A stretch of 12,190 nucleotides of DNA from JANNAV01 sp031384695 (GCA_031384695.1 JANNAV010000063.1:1-12190); one strand, 5' to 3'; counted from the first letter of the stretch, positions 1-6,417 are shown. Numbers and translations are program-made. The notes: generated from the sequence alone by a model not told the origin.

Positions 1-2597
1 GGCCCCAGTTTGGTATCGCGCGCCGCCACTTCGTATTCTTCGATATGGATCGAGGTGAACACGTCGTCGCGCAGGATACGCTCGGAAATCAGGATACTAT
101 CCTCGTAGTTATAGCCATTCCACGGCATGAAGGCCACGACCACGTTCCGCCCCAAGGCCAATTCGCCCAGATCGGTACAAGGCCCATCGGCCACCACTTC
201 GCCGCGCAGCACCGTGTCACCCACCTTCACCAGCGGCCGCTGGTTTATGCAGGACGACTGGTTAGAGCGTTTGAACTTGCGCAGACGGTAGATATCCACC
301 CCCGGCTCGCCCGGCTCCAGCATCTCGGTGGCGCGCACCACGATACGCGTGGCATCCACCTGATCAATCACTCCGGCGCGGCGGGCCATGATCGCGGCCC
401 CCGAGTCGCGCGCAACCACCGCTTCAATCCCGGTGCCCACAAACGGCGCATCGGCTTGCAGCAAAGGCACCGCCTGACGCTGCATGTTCGAACCCATCAG
501 GGCGCGGTTTGCGTCGTCATTCTCAAGGAACGGGATCAGGGATGCCGCAACCGAAACTAACTGCTTCGGCGAAACGTCGATCAGGTCAATCGCCTCGGGC
601 GGGTTCAGCATGAACTCACCGGCTTTGCGCGAGGAAATCAGATCATCGGTGAACCGACCTTCGGCGTCTTGTGCGGCGTTGGCCTGTGCCACCGTATGGC
701 GCATCTCTTCGGTTGCCGACATGTAGACAACCTCGTCGGTCACCTTGTTGTCGATCACCTTGCGGTAGGGTGTTTCGATGAAGCCGTATTTGTTCACCCG
801 CGCAAAGGTGGCCAAGCTGTTGATCAGGCCGATATTCTGGCCTTCTGGCGTTTCAATCGGGCACATCCGGCCATAGTGGGTGGGATGCACGTCGCGCACC
901 TCAAAGCCCGCACGCTCGCGGGTCAGACCGCCCGGCCCAAGGGCGGAGAGGCGGCGCTTGTGCGTCACTTCCGACAGCGGGTTGGTCTGGTCCATGAACT
1001 GGCTAAGCTGGCTGGAGCCGAAGAACTCACGCACCGCCGCCGCCGCCGGTTTGGCGTTGATCAGGTCTTGCGGCATGATCGTGTCGATTTCCACCGACGA
1101 CATGCGTTCCTTGATCGCACGTTCCATGCGCAGCAGGCCGACGCGATACTGGTTTTCCATCAACTCACCAACCGAGCGGACCCGGCGGTTGCCGAGGTGG
1201 TCGATATCGTCGATCTCGCCCTTGCCGTCGCGCAGTTCCGTCAGAGCCTTGATGCAGGCGATGATGTCGGCGCGGTCCAGCGTGCGCTGCGTATCCAGCG
1301 CCCCCAGATCAAGCCGCATGTTCATCTTCACCCGGCCAACGGCGGACAGATCGTAACGCTCGCTGTCGAAAAACAGCGTGTCGAACAACTGGCTCGCGGC
1401 TTCCACCGTCGGCGGCTCGCCGGGGCGCATTACGCGGTAGATGTCCATGAGTGCTGTATCGCGGCCCATGTTCTTATCGGCAGCCATGGTGTTGCGAATG
1501 TAGGGGCCGACGTTGACATTGTCGATATCCAGCACCGGAATCTCGGTGATGCCCTGATCCAGCAACAGCTTCAGACTGCCGCCCTTGGCACCGCCATCGC
1601 GGTCATATTCCATCGTCAGTTCGTCACCGGCTTCAACCCAGATTTCGCCGGTAATCTCGTTGATGATGTCCTTTGCGACATAACGACCGATGATATGGTC
1701 ATAAGGCACCAGCAAATCAGTCACTTTGCCAGACTTGATCAGATCATTCGCCATACGCGGCGTCATCTTGTCGCCCGCCTTGCAGATCACCTCGCCGGTG
1801 GCCGCATCGACCACGTCATAGGTGGGACGAGTGCCGCGCACGCGTTCGGGGAAGAATTTGGTGACCCAGCCCTGATTTTTCACATGTTTGAACATGACGG
1901 TCTGGTAATAGGCATCCATGATGCCTTCCTGATCCATGCCCAACGCATAGAGCAGCGTTGTCACCGGCAGTTTGCGGCGGCGGTCGATGCGCGAGAACAC
2001 CAGATCCTTGGCATCAAACTCGAAATCCAGCCACGAGCCGCGATAGGGAATGATCCGGCAGGCAAACAGCAGTTTGCCGCTCGAATGGGTCTTGCCCTTA
2101 TCATGGTCAAAGAACACTCCCGGCGAGCGGTGCATCTGGCTGACGATCACCCGCTCGGTGCCGTTGATCACAAACGTGCCGTTATGCGTCATCAGGGGCA
2201 TGTCACCCATGTAGACGTCTTGTTCCTTGATATCCTTGACCGACCGCGCCCCGGTGGTTTCATCCACATCAAACACGATCAGACGCAGCGTTACCTTCAG
2301 AGGGGCGGCATAGGTCATGTCGCGCGACTGGCACTCGTCCACGTCATATTTCGGCTTTTCAAGCTCGTATTTCACGAACTCCAGCACGGCCGTTTCGTTG
2401 AAATCCTTGATCGGGAACACCGACTGGAAGGTGCCCTGAATCCCCTGCCCGTCGCCGGGCTTGTCGCCCTCGCCAGACCGCAGGAATAGATCATAGGACG
2501 ATTTCTGAACCTCGATCAGGTTCGGCATATCCAGAACTTCGCGGATTTTGCCGAAGTACCGGCGGATCCGCTTTTGGCCAACGTAAGCTTGCGCCAT
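1..2597 (-). CDS. rpoB: DNA-directed RNA polymerase subunit beta (3' end missing)
   Basis: This is the beta subunit of RNA polymerase, which forms much of the catalytic cleft and the rifampicin pocket. The visible part begins MAQAYVGQKRIRRYFGKIRE and runs about 865 codons before leaving the window at position 1; the last residues seen read EVAARDTKLG. That is roughly two thirds of the usual ~1340-1390 residues. The rifampicin-resistance region lies at residues ~527-553 (positions 939-1019), with core motif SSQLSQFMDQTNPLSE followed by THKRRLSALGPGG. The residues matching E. coli Asp516, His526 and Ser531 are all wild type, so no target-site resistance is visible. I chose the ATG at 2595-2597 because the protein then starts at the family N-terminus and an AAAGG lies 11 nt upstream. 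rplL precedes it by 243 nt, and rpoC is expected beyond the left edge. Large plus-strand open frames inside it are high-GC shadows. Confidence 0.98.
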   Translation of the reverse strand, partial: MAQAYVGQKRIRRYFGKIREVLDMPNLIEVQKSSYDLFLRSGEGDKPGDGQGIQGTFQSVFPIKDFNETAVLEFVKYELEKPKYDVDECQSRDMTYAAPLKVTLRLIVFDVDETTGARSVKDIKEQDVYMGDMPLMTHNGTFVINGTERVIVSQMHRSPGVFFDHDKGKTHSSGKLLFACRIIPYRGSWLDFEFDAKDLVFSRIDRRRKLPVTTLLYALGMDQEGIMDAYYQTVMFKHVKNQGWVTKFFPERVRGTRPTYDVVDAATGEVICKAGDKMTPRMANDLIKSGKVTDLLVPYDHIIGRYVAKDIINEITGEIWVEAGDELTMEYDRDGGAKGGSLKLLLDQGITEIPVLDIDNVNVGPYIRNTMAADKNMGRDTALMDIYRVMRPGEPPTVEAASQLFDTLFFDSERYDLSAVGRVKMNMRLDLGALDTQRTLDRADIIACIKALTELRDGKGEIDDIDHLGNRRVRSVGELMENQYRVGLLRMERAIKERMSSVEIDTIMPQDLINAKPAAAAVREFFGSSQLSQFMDQTNPLSEVTHKRRLSALGPGGLTRERAGFEVRDVHPTHYGRMCPIETPEGQNIGLINSLATFARVNKYGFIETPYRKVIDNKVTDEVVYMSATEEMRHTVAQANAAQDAEGRFTDDLISSRKAGEFMLNPPEAIDLIDVSPKQLVSVAASLIPFLENDDANRALMGSNMQRQAVPLLQADAPFVGTGIEAVVARDSGAAIMARRAGVIDQVDATRIVVRATEMLEPGEPGVDIYRLRKFKRSNQSSCINQRPLVKVGDTVLRGEVVADGPCTDLGELALGRNVVVAFMPWNGYNYEDSILISERILRDDVFTSIHIEEYEVAARDTKLG

Positions 2598-2633
2598 GGT
2601 CGTCGTAACCTTTCATCATTTCGCTGGCGCGCG

Positions 2634-2651
2634 TCCCGTCGGGCCACGGGA
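2634..2651 (-). other. Small hairpin in the rpoB leader
   Basis: A perfect 6-bp inverted repeat, TCCCGT-GGCCCG-ACGGGA read on the minus strand, ends 36 nt before the rpoB start codon. It lies upstream of the ribosome-binding site and does not cover it. It may simply be part of the folded leader of the processed rpoB message; no known element is recognised. Confidence 0.35.
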
Positions 2652-2774
2652 GCGCACCGCATGCGAAGCAGGGGGTCAGGTTCTATTCGTGCCACACGTC
2701 CCTTAGGGTGGCTCCCGAACCTTGCACCGCGCCTGGGAAGCCGCTTTAACAAAAGCCCCTTCCAAGACACAGAA

Positions 2775-2804
2775 GGCCGGGCCCAAATTGCTTTGGACCC
2801 AGCC
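2775..2804 (-). terminator. Candidate attenuator/processing hairpin between rplL and rpoB
   Basis: Read on the minus strand, GGCTGGGTCCAAA pairs over 13 bp (two G-U wobbles) with TTTGGGCCCGGCC around a GCAA tetraloop of the stable GNRA class. The tail is only moderately U-rich (UUCUGUGUCUUGG), so full termination is unlikely. A second, shorter hairpin (GGGCC-ATCC-GGCCC, 2819-2832) lies just after the rplL stop codon. In E. coli the rplL-rpoB spacer holds a partial terminator and an RNase III site that lower rpoBC expression relative to the ribosomal proteins. The position here suggests the same job, which is an inference. Confidence 0.55.
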
Positions 2805-2840
2805 ATTTCTTTGGGCAAGGGCCGGATGGCCCCGGCTGAA

Positions 2841-3215
2841 TTACTTCAGCTCAACCTTGGCGCCAGCTTCTTCCAGCTTTTTCTTGATGGCTTCGGCGTC
2901 GGTCTTGGTGGCAGCTTCTTTGACCTTGCCGCCGGCCTCAACCAGATCCTTGGCTTCTTTCAGGCCCAGACCGGTGATGGTGCGGACTTCCTTGATCACG
3001 TTGATCTTGTTCGGGCCGGCTTCCAGCAGCACGACGTCGAATTCGGTCTGCTCTTCAACCGGAGCCGCCGCAGCCGCAGGACCAGCCGCCATCATCACAG
3101 CGCCGCCGGCAGCGGGCTCGATGCCGTACTTGTCCTTCAGGATGGTTTTCAGTTCTTGTGCCTGAAGCAGGGTAAGACCCACGATGTCTTCGGCGAGTTT
3201 GTTCAGATCGGCCAT
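2841..3215 (-). CDS. rplL: 50S ribosomal protein L7/L12
   Basis: This is the multicopy acidic stalk protein of the large ribosomal subunit; it recruits and activates the GTPase translation factors. Its 124 residues match the family length. Residues ~1-35 form the helical dimerisation and L10-binding domain (starting MADLNKLAEDIVGLTLLQAQ). Residues ~37-53 are the flexible Ala/Gly/Pro hinge. Residues ~57-124 form the factor-binding domain, including VVLLEAGPNKINVIKEVR and ITGLGLKEAKDLVE. The start is supported by GGA eight bases upstream. It follows rplJ by 71 nt, in which I see no promoter or terminator, so the two are probably co-transcribed. Several L12 dimers must be made per L10, so stronger translation of rplL than of rplJ is expected. 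Two hairpins follow its stop codon. Confidence 0.98.
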   Translation of the reverse strand: MADLNKLAEDIVGLTLLQAQELKTILKDKYGIEPAAGGAVMMAAGPAAAAAPVEEQTEFDVVLLEAGPNKINVIKEVRTITGLGLKEAKDLVEAGGKVKEAATKTDAEAIKKKLEEAGAKVELK

Positions 3216-3286
3216 TTGTTCATTCCGTTCGTTTAAGATTGGGTTCTAACGAGGCGAGAAATCATCCCACGCAGGCGTTGGTTGCT

Positions 3287-3802
3287 TTATGCGGCGAACC
3301 GCTCCTCGATGGTGGTGAGGATGCTCGCGATGTTGGAAGCAGGCGCACCAATGGCCCCGGCAATGCTTGCGCCCGGCGCACCGATGCAGGACACGATCTG
3401 AGCGATAAGCTCTTCACGCGACGGCATAGCGGCCACGGCTTTCACACCAGCCTGGTCCAGCACCGTATCGCCCATTGCCCCGCCCAGAATCACGAACTTC
3501 TCGTTGATTTTGGCATAGGCTTCCGTAACCTTCGCCGCAGCGACAGGATCTTCGGAATAGGCAAGTACGGTCATACCCTTTAGCAGGTCACCCATTTGAA
3601 CACCGGGTTTCCCATCAAGGGCGATCTTGGCAAGCTTGTTCTTGGCAACGCGAACGGACCCGCCTACTTCGCGCATTTTGGCGCGCAGGTCCTGCATTTG
3701 TGCAACTGTCATACCTACGTAATGGGCAATTACCACCACGCCAGAGCTTGCGAAGATCTGGCCGAGTTCATCGACCACTTTCTCTTTTTGGGCTCTATCC
3801 AC
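3287..3802 (-). CDS. rplJ: 50S ribosomal protein L10
   Basis: L10 anchors the L7/L12 stalk to 23S rRNA and, in studied bacteria, represses its own operon by binding the mRNA leader as an L10-L12 complex. The 171-residue protein begins (f)MDRAQKEKVVDELGQIF and contains the rRNA-binding N-domain with VRVAKNKLAKIALDGKP. The C-terminal helix that carries the L12 dimers ends ASNIASILTTIEERFAA. I chose the GTG at 3800-3802 rather than the longer open frame upstream for two reasons: it gives the family N-terminus, and a GGAG lies seven bases before it. The extra 62 codons upstream are leader sequence with no L10 similarity. The start region can fold on itself (CACU/AGUG around the GGAG, or CACA with the UGUG that includes the start codon). 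That would suit translational control. rplL follows and rplA precedes across a 376-nt gap. Confidence 0.96.
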   Translation of the reverse strand: MDRAQKEKVVDELGQIFASSGVVVIAHYVGMTVAQMQDLRAKMREVGGSVRVAKNKLAKIALDGKPGVQMGDLLKGMTVLAYSEDPVAAAKVTEAYAKINEKFVILGGAMGDTVLDQAGVKAVAAMPSREELIAQIVSCIGAPGASIAGAIGAPASNIASILTTIEERFAA

Positions 3803-3982
3803 AGGTTCACTCCAAGTGTGGGGGTTTCCCCCCGGCTCATGTTTGTACGCGGCATTGGCCCCGCACGTTCGGGTCCGTGATGCGTCCCGAAACAAGATCA
3901 CCCGAGGAAATCCCCGTGAAACCGTCTCGAACCCCATCTCAGGAAGGAAATTAAGCCCTTTTGCGAGGGCACCCACCGTCTT
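3803..3982 (-). promoter_or_regulatory. Candidate L10 autoregulatory leader of rplJ-rplL
   Basis: If transcription starts about seven bases after the -10-like TATACT (3989-3994), the rplJ message has a leader of ~180 nt. It opens CAAGACGGUGGGUGCCC, then forms a hairpin (GCCCU-CGCAAA-AGGGC, 3955-3970), followed by CUUAAU and CCUUCCUGAGAUGGGG. The order hairpin, CUUAAU, CCU..CGAGA-like is what I recall of bacterial L10 leaders, in which a kink-turn binds L10-L12; I could not test it against a covariance model. Further on, a 5-bp G/C stem capped by a GAAA tetraloop (3820-3833) stands directly upstream of the rplJ ribosome-binding site. Confidence 0.6.
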
Positions 3983-3988
3983 GGACAA

Positions 3989-4065
3989 AGTATACCCAAG
4001 CGGCGCGACGAATCACGCAACCTGTGGTATCCGGGCTAGATAGCGATTGCCTGCGGGATATCCAA
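3989..4065 (-). promoter_or_regulatory. Promoter region of rplJ-rplL-rpoBC (two candidates)
   Basis: Candidate P1 has -35 TTGGAT (4060-4065), a 17-bp spacer and -10 TATCTA (4037-4042). Its build resembles the secE and nusG promoter candidates. Candidate P2 has a better -10, TATACT (3989-3994), but no good -35; the nearest is GTGATT at 16 bp. Either would start a transcript carrying the L10-type leader. A GANTC site (4010-4014), the target of the alphaproteobacterial methylase CcrM, overlaps the P2 -35 position. A new promoter is needed here because a strong terminator lies just upstream. Confidence 0.45.
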
Positions 4066-4097
4066 GCCCCCAAGCCACCAAAGCCTTCGCATACCAG

Positions 4098-4129
4098 AAA
4101 ATAAAACGGCCGCCGATACCCGCGGCCGT
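4098..4129 (-). terminator. Rho-independent terminator of rplK-rplA
   Basis: On the minus strand ACGGCCGC pairs perfectly over 8 bp with GCGGCCGT across an 8-nt loop, immediately followed by TTTATTTT. It lies 49 nt after the rplA stop codon. Stem strength and the U-rich tail make this the clearest intrinsic terminator in the window. It implies that rplJ and rplL are transcribed mainly from their own promoter. Confidence 0.85.
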
Positions 4130-4178
4130 CTCAGGATCAGATCCCGTAGGGTGCGCATTCATGGCGCGCCCCTTGAGC

Positions 4179-4877
4179 TTACTTCGCCGTAGCCGATGCC
4201 AGATCAAGCGACACGCCCGGCCCCATGGTCGAAGCCAATGAGACCTTCTTCAGGTACGCACCCTTGGCACCGGTCGGCTTGGCACGCGCCACGGCCTCAA
4301 CGAACGCCCGCACGTTTTGCGCCAGCTTTTCATCCGAGAACGAGATCTTGCCGATCCCGGCATGGATCACCCCGGCTTTTTCCACCTTGAACTGCACTTC
4401 GCCACCCTTGGCTGCTTCGACGGCGGTTTTCACGTCCATCGTAACGGTGCCGACCTTGGGGTTCGGCATCAGGTTGCGCGGGCCCAGGATCTTGCCCAGA
4501 CGCCCCACCAGCGGCATCATGTCGGGGGTGGCGATGCAACGATCGAACTCGATTTTGCCGCCCTGGATGATCTGTAACAGATCTTCCGCGCCCACAATGT
4601 CCGCACCCGCCGCCTTGGCCTCGTCGGCCTTCAAACCGCGCGCGAACACAGCAACCCGCACGGTCTTGCCGGTGCCGTTGGGAAGTGCCACCACGCCGCG
4701 CACCATCTGGTCCGCATGGCGCGGATCAACGCCCAAATTCATTGCAATTTCAAGTGTTTCGTCGAACTTGGCGGTGGCGGATGCCTTGATCAGCGTCACC
4801 GCAGCCTCGACCGAGATCAGGTCTTTGCCGTCAAAAGCCACGCGCGCGGCCTTGGTCCGTTTTCCGAGTTTGGCCAT
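4179..4877 (-). CDS. rplA: 50S ribosomal protein L1
   Basis: L1 forms the mobile L1 stalk near the ribosomal E site, where it helps release deacylated tRNA; in E. coli it also represses translation of the L11-L1 message. The protein has 232 residues, the usual size. It starts MAKLGKRTKAARVAFDGKD, and the family signature GRLGKILGPRNLMPNPKVGT is present in the second domain. The C-terminal part includes KVEKAGVIHAGIGKISF and AYLKKVSLASTMGPGV. The ATG lies 3 nt after the rplK stop codon, with AAGGG in the last codons of rplK as ribosome-binding site, so the two genes are translationally linked. A strong terminator follows. Confidence 0.98.
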   Translation of the reverse strand: MAKLGKRTKAARVAFDGKDLISVEAAVTLIKASATAKFDETLEIAMNLGVDPRHADQMVRGVVALPNGTGKTVRVAVFARGLKADEAKAAGADIVGAEDLLQIIQGGKIEFDRCIATPDMMPLVGRLGKILGPRNLMPNPKVGTVTMDVKTAVEAAKGGEVQFKVEKAGVIHAGIGKISFSDEKLAQNVRAFVEAVARAKPTGAKGAYLKKVSLASTMGPGVSLDLASATAK

Positions 4878-4880
4878 GAC

Positions 4881-5333
4881 TTACCCTTTCACTTCGATGC
4901 CGCAGGATTTCGCCGAGCCGATGATCACCTGCATCGCCGCCTCGATCGAGTTGGCGTTCAGGTCTTTCATCTTGGTTTCGGCAATCATCCGCACTTGCGC
5001 CAGCGACACCGAGCCCACCATGGCATGGCCCGGCTTGACCGAACCCTTGGCGCGGTTGCGCTTGCCAACCTGCGGCAGGCCAGCGGCTTTTTTCAGCATG
5101 AAAGAGGCAGGCGTGGTCTTCAACTCAAGGCTGAACGACTTGTCCTGATAGTAGGTGATCACCACCGGAGTGGGCGTGCCCAGTTCCAGATCGGCGGTTT
5201 TCGCGTTGAATTCCTTGACAAAAGCCATTATATTCAACCCGCGCTGGCCCAAAGCCGGGCCCACCGGGGGGGACGGGTTCGCTTGGCCCGCCTTTACTTG
5301 CAGCTTCAGGCTGCCGATAATCTTCTTGGCCAT
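4881..5333 (-). CDS. rplK: 50S ribosomal protein L11
   Basis: L11 binds the GTPase-associated centre of 23S rRNA together with L10 and is required for RelA activation in organisms that have it. The 150-residue protein is slightly longer than E. coli L11 (142). The N-domain carries the conserved proline motif ANPSPPVGPALGQRGLNI (residues ~18-35), the region linked to thiostrepton action. The C-terminal rRNA-binding domain includes LKKAAGLPQVGKRNRAKGSV; this stretch looks a few residues longer than in E. coli and probably accounts for the extra length. The start has a strong AAGGAG eight bases upstream. It is followed after 3 nt by rplA. It is separated from nusG by 113 nt containing a dispersed-repeat-like palindrome, and I saw no convincing promoter there. 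Confidence 0.98.
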   Translation of the reverse strand: MAKKIIGSLKLQVKAGQANPSPPVGPALGQRGLNIMAFVKEFNAKTADLELGTPTPVVITYYQDKSFSLELKTTPASFMLKKAAGLPQVGKRNRAKGSVKPGHAMVGSVSLAQVRMIAETKMKDLNANSIEAAMQVIIGSAKSCGIEVKG

Positions 5334-5404
5334 CCGGCCTCTCCTTTTTCACAGCGCCCGCCCTGAATTGGGCTGCTAGGCGTGTTGAGTGGTCCGGTCT
5401 GTCA

Positions 5405-5423
5405 TCCCGGGACAAGTCCGGGA
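5405..5423. repeat. Palindrome resembling a dispersed alphaproteobacterial intergenic repeat
   Basis: TCCCGG and CCGGGA flank a 7-nt loop (GACAAGT), preceded by GTCA. The pattern GTCATCCCGG...AAGTCCGGGA resembles a short palindromic sequence found many times between genes in alphaproteobacterial genomes, as far as I recall. It lies in the 113-nt gap between nusG and rplK, where it would form a hairpin in the transcript. Only one copy is seen in this window, so calling it a repeat is an inference. Confidence 0.4.
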
Positions 5424-5446
5424 CGCGCGCCTCCCACAAGATGCAC

Positions 5447-5980
5447 TCAGAGTTCCTTGGAAACCTGAGTGAATTCCAATTCCACCGGGGTTGCCCGGCC
5501 AAAGATCGACACGGCCACTTTCAGGCGGCTGTGGCCTTCGTCCACGTCTTCAACCATGCCTTCAAAGCCCTCGAACGGCCCGTCAGTAACCTTGACCTTC
5601 TCACCGATCTCGAAGCGGATCAGGTTGCGGGGGGCGATCTCGCCCTCTTCCACGCGGTTAAGTATCTGATTTACCTCGGCATCGCGCATCGGCATCGGTT
5701 TGCCTTGCGGCCCGAGAAACCCGGTCACCCGGTTGATCGACGAGATCAGATGATAGCCCCGGCTCGACATCTCCATCCTGACCAGCACATAGCCGGGCAT
5801 GAAACGGCGCTCGGAGGTCACCTTCTTGCCGCGCCGCACCTCGATCACCTCTTCGGTGGGCACCAGCACTTCGTTGATCTCTTCTTCCAGCCCGGCATCC
5901 GTGACGGCCGTTCTGATCTGCTCGGCCACCTTCTTCTCGAAGTTCGAGAGAACGCTTACCGAATACCACCGCTTGGCCAT
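5447..5980 (-). CDS. nusG: Transcription termination/antitermination protein NusG
   Basis: NusG binds the RNA polymerase clamp, suppresses pausing and links polymerase to Rho or to ribosomal protein S10. The protein has 177 residues (E. coli 181). The NGN domain spans ~1-105 and includes MAKRWYSVSVLSNFEKKVAE and ERRFMPGYVLVRMEM. The KOW domain spans ~125-175, with GEKVKVTDGPFEGFEGMVED and a C-terminal VSIFGRATPVELEF. I chose the ATG at 5978-5980, with GGAAG just upstream, because it gives the family N-terminus. The open frame continues 38 codons further upstream, but that part is leader and holds a U-run and a hairpin. secE precedes by 211 nt and rplK follows by 113 nt. It probably has its own promoter (6118-6146). 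Confidence 0.97.
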   Translation of the reverse strand: MAKRWYSVSVLSNFEKKVAEQIRTAVTDAGLEEEINEVLVPTEEVIEVRRGKKVTSERRFMPGYVLVRMEMSSRGYHLISSINRVTGFLGPQGKPMPMRDAEVNQILNRVEEGEIAPRNLIRFEIGEKVKVTDGPFEGFEGMVEDVDEGHSRLKVAVSIFGRATPVELEFTQVSKEL

Positions 5981-6036
5981 ACCACTTCCACCCATCTGCC
6001 CGAACGCATCCGCGCCCGAATAATTCATATATTTTA

Positions 6037-6051
6037 GGTGGTTAACCCACC
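6037..6051. repeat. Near-palindrome around GTTAAC upstream of nusG
   Basis: GGTG and CACC flank GTTAAC with one unpaired base on one side. It sits in an unusually AT-rich patch (TAAAATATATGAATTATT on the minus strand) 57-71 nt before the nusG start. It could be a protein-binding site or chance; nothing else supports a function. Confidence 0.25.
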
Positions 6052-6063
6052 CGTTCCCGGAAC

Positions 6064-6091
6064 AAAAAACAGCGCGCAGCTCGAATCGCTG
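6064..6091 (-). terminator. Hairpin followed by six T in the secE-nusG spacer
   Basis: On the minus strand CAGCG pairs with CGCTG across a 12-nt loop and runs straight into TTTTTT. A competing 5-bp stem, GCAGC/GCTGC with loop GATTCGA, overlaps it. The stem is short, so this could be a weak terminator for secE. If the upstream nusG promoter is real, it could instead be an attenuator within the nusG leader. Confidence 0.4.
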
Positions 6092-6117
6092 CACGCCGAT
6101 GCCCCATTTCTGCTGTG

Positions 6118-6146
6118 CGGATAGCGCCCCGGATCAAAGATTTCAA
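6118..6146 (-). promoter_or_regulatory. Candidate nusG promoter
   Basis: The -35 is TTGAAA (6141-6146), the spacer is 17 bp and the -10 is TATCCG (6118-6123). The -35 and spacing equal those of the secE candidate. The -35 lies inside a perfect 8-bp inverted repeat, CCGGATCA...TGATCCGG (arms 6129-6136 and 6162-6169). The predicted leader of ~130 nt contains the hairpin with six U. Confidence 0.45.
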
Positions 6147-6191
6147 GGGAATTCCAAAGCCTGATCCGGCCATCGGCAAGACTTTACCGCC

Positions 6192-6386
6192 CTAGACGCT
6201 GTTGACGATGGCACCCAGCCCGAACTTGATCGCGATATCCACCAGCGAGAAAAACGTGGCCGTCAGGGCCGCCATCACGAACACCATGATGGTGGTCAGA
6301 ACCACTTCGCGCCGGGTTGGCCAGACCACTTTGGCCACCTCGGAACGCACCTGCTGGACGAATTGGATGGGGTTGGTTCTGGCCAT
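6192..6386 (-). CDS. secE: Preprotein translocase subunit SecE
   Basis: SecE is an essential subunit of the SecYEG channel; it clamps and stabilises SecY in the inner membrane. The protein has 64 residues with one membrane span (~30-50, TTIMVFVMAALTATFFSLVD). This is the short form common outside the gammaproteobacteria; E. coli SecE has 127 residues and three spans. The conserved cytoplasmic amphipathic helix and hinge motif EVAKVVWPTRREVV (residues 16-29) is present and identifies the family. A typical promoter lies 32-60 bases upstream. nusG is next on the same strand. Upstream there is no tRNA-Trp or tuf gene, which often stand there in proteobacteria; a divergent gene of unknown function is found instead. 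Confidence 0.96.
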   Translation of the reverse strand: MARTNPIQFVQQVRSEVAKVVWPTRREVVLTTIMVFVMAALTATFFSLVDIAIKFGLGAIVNSV

Positions 6387-6417
6387 TTTCGCTTCCGTTC
6401 ATCTGTCTTGCCGCCGC

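Noticed and set aside
939..1019. Possible rifampicin-resistance change in rpoB
   Set aside because: All classical resistance positions (E. coli Gln513, Asp516, His526, Arg529, Ser531, Leu533) are wild type; Ile530 to Leu, Asn518 to Thr and Ile525 to Val look like ordinary family variation.
669..2489. 606-codon open frame on the plus strand, antisense to rpoB
   Set aside because: It is the mirror frame of a highly conserved, high-GC gene; the translation is His/Arg/Ala-rich with no recognisable domain and no ribosome-binding site.
3918..3940. GGTTCGAGAC (minus strand) resembling a tRNA T-loop in the rplJ leader
   Set aside because: The flanking bases cannot form the 5-bp T stem, and no acceptor or anticodon arm is found around it.
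3803..3988. 62-codon N-terminal extension of L10
   Set aside because: L10 starts at the GTG at 3802 with a good GGAG. The upstream stretch is not L10-like and forms the structured leader.
5981..6094. 38-codon N-terminal extension of NusG
   Set aside because: MAKRWYSV is the normal NusG start with a nearby ribosome-binding site; the extension runs through a U-run and hairpin.
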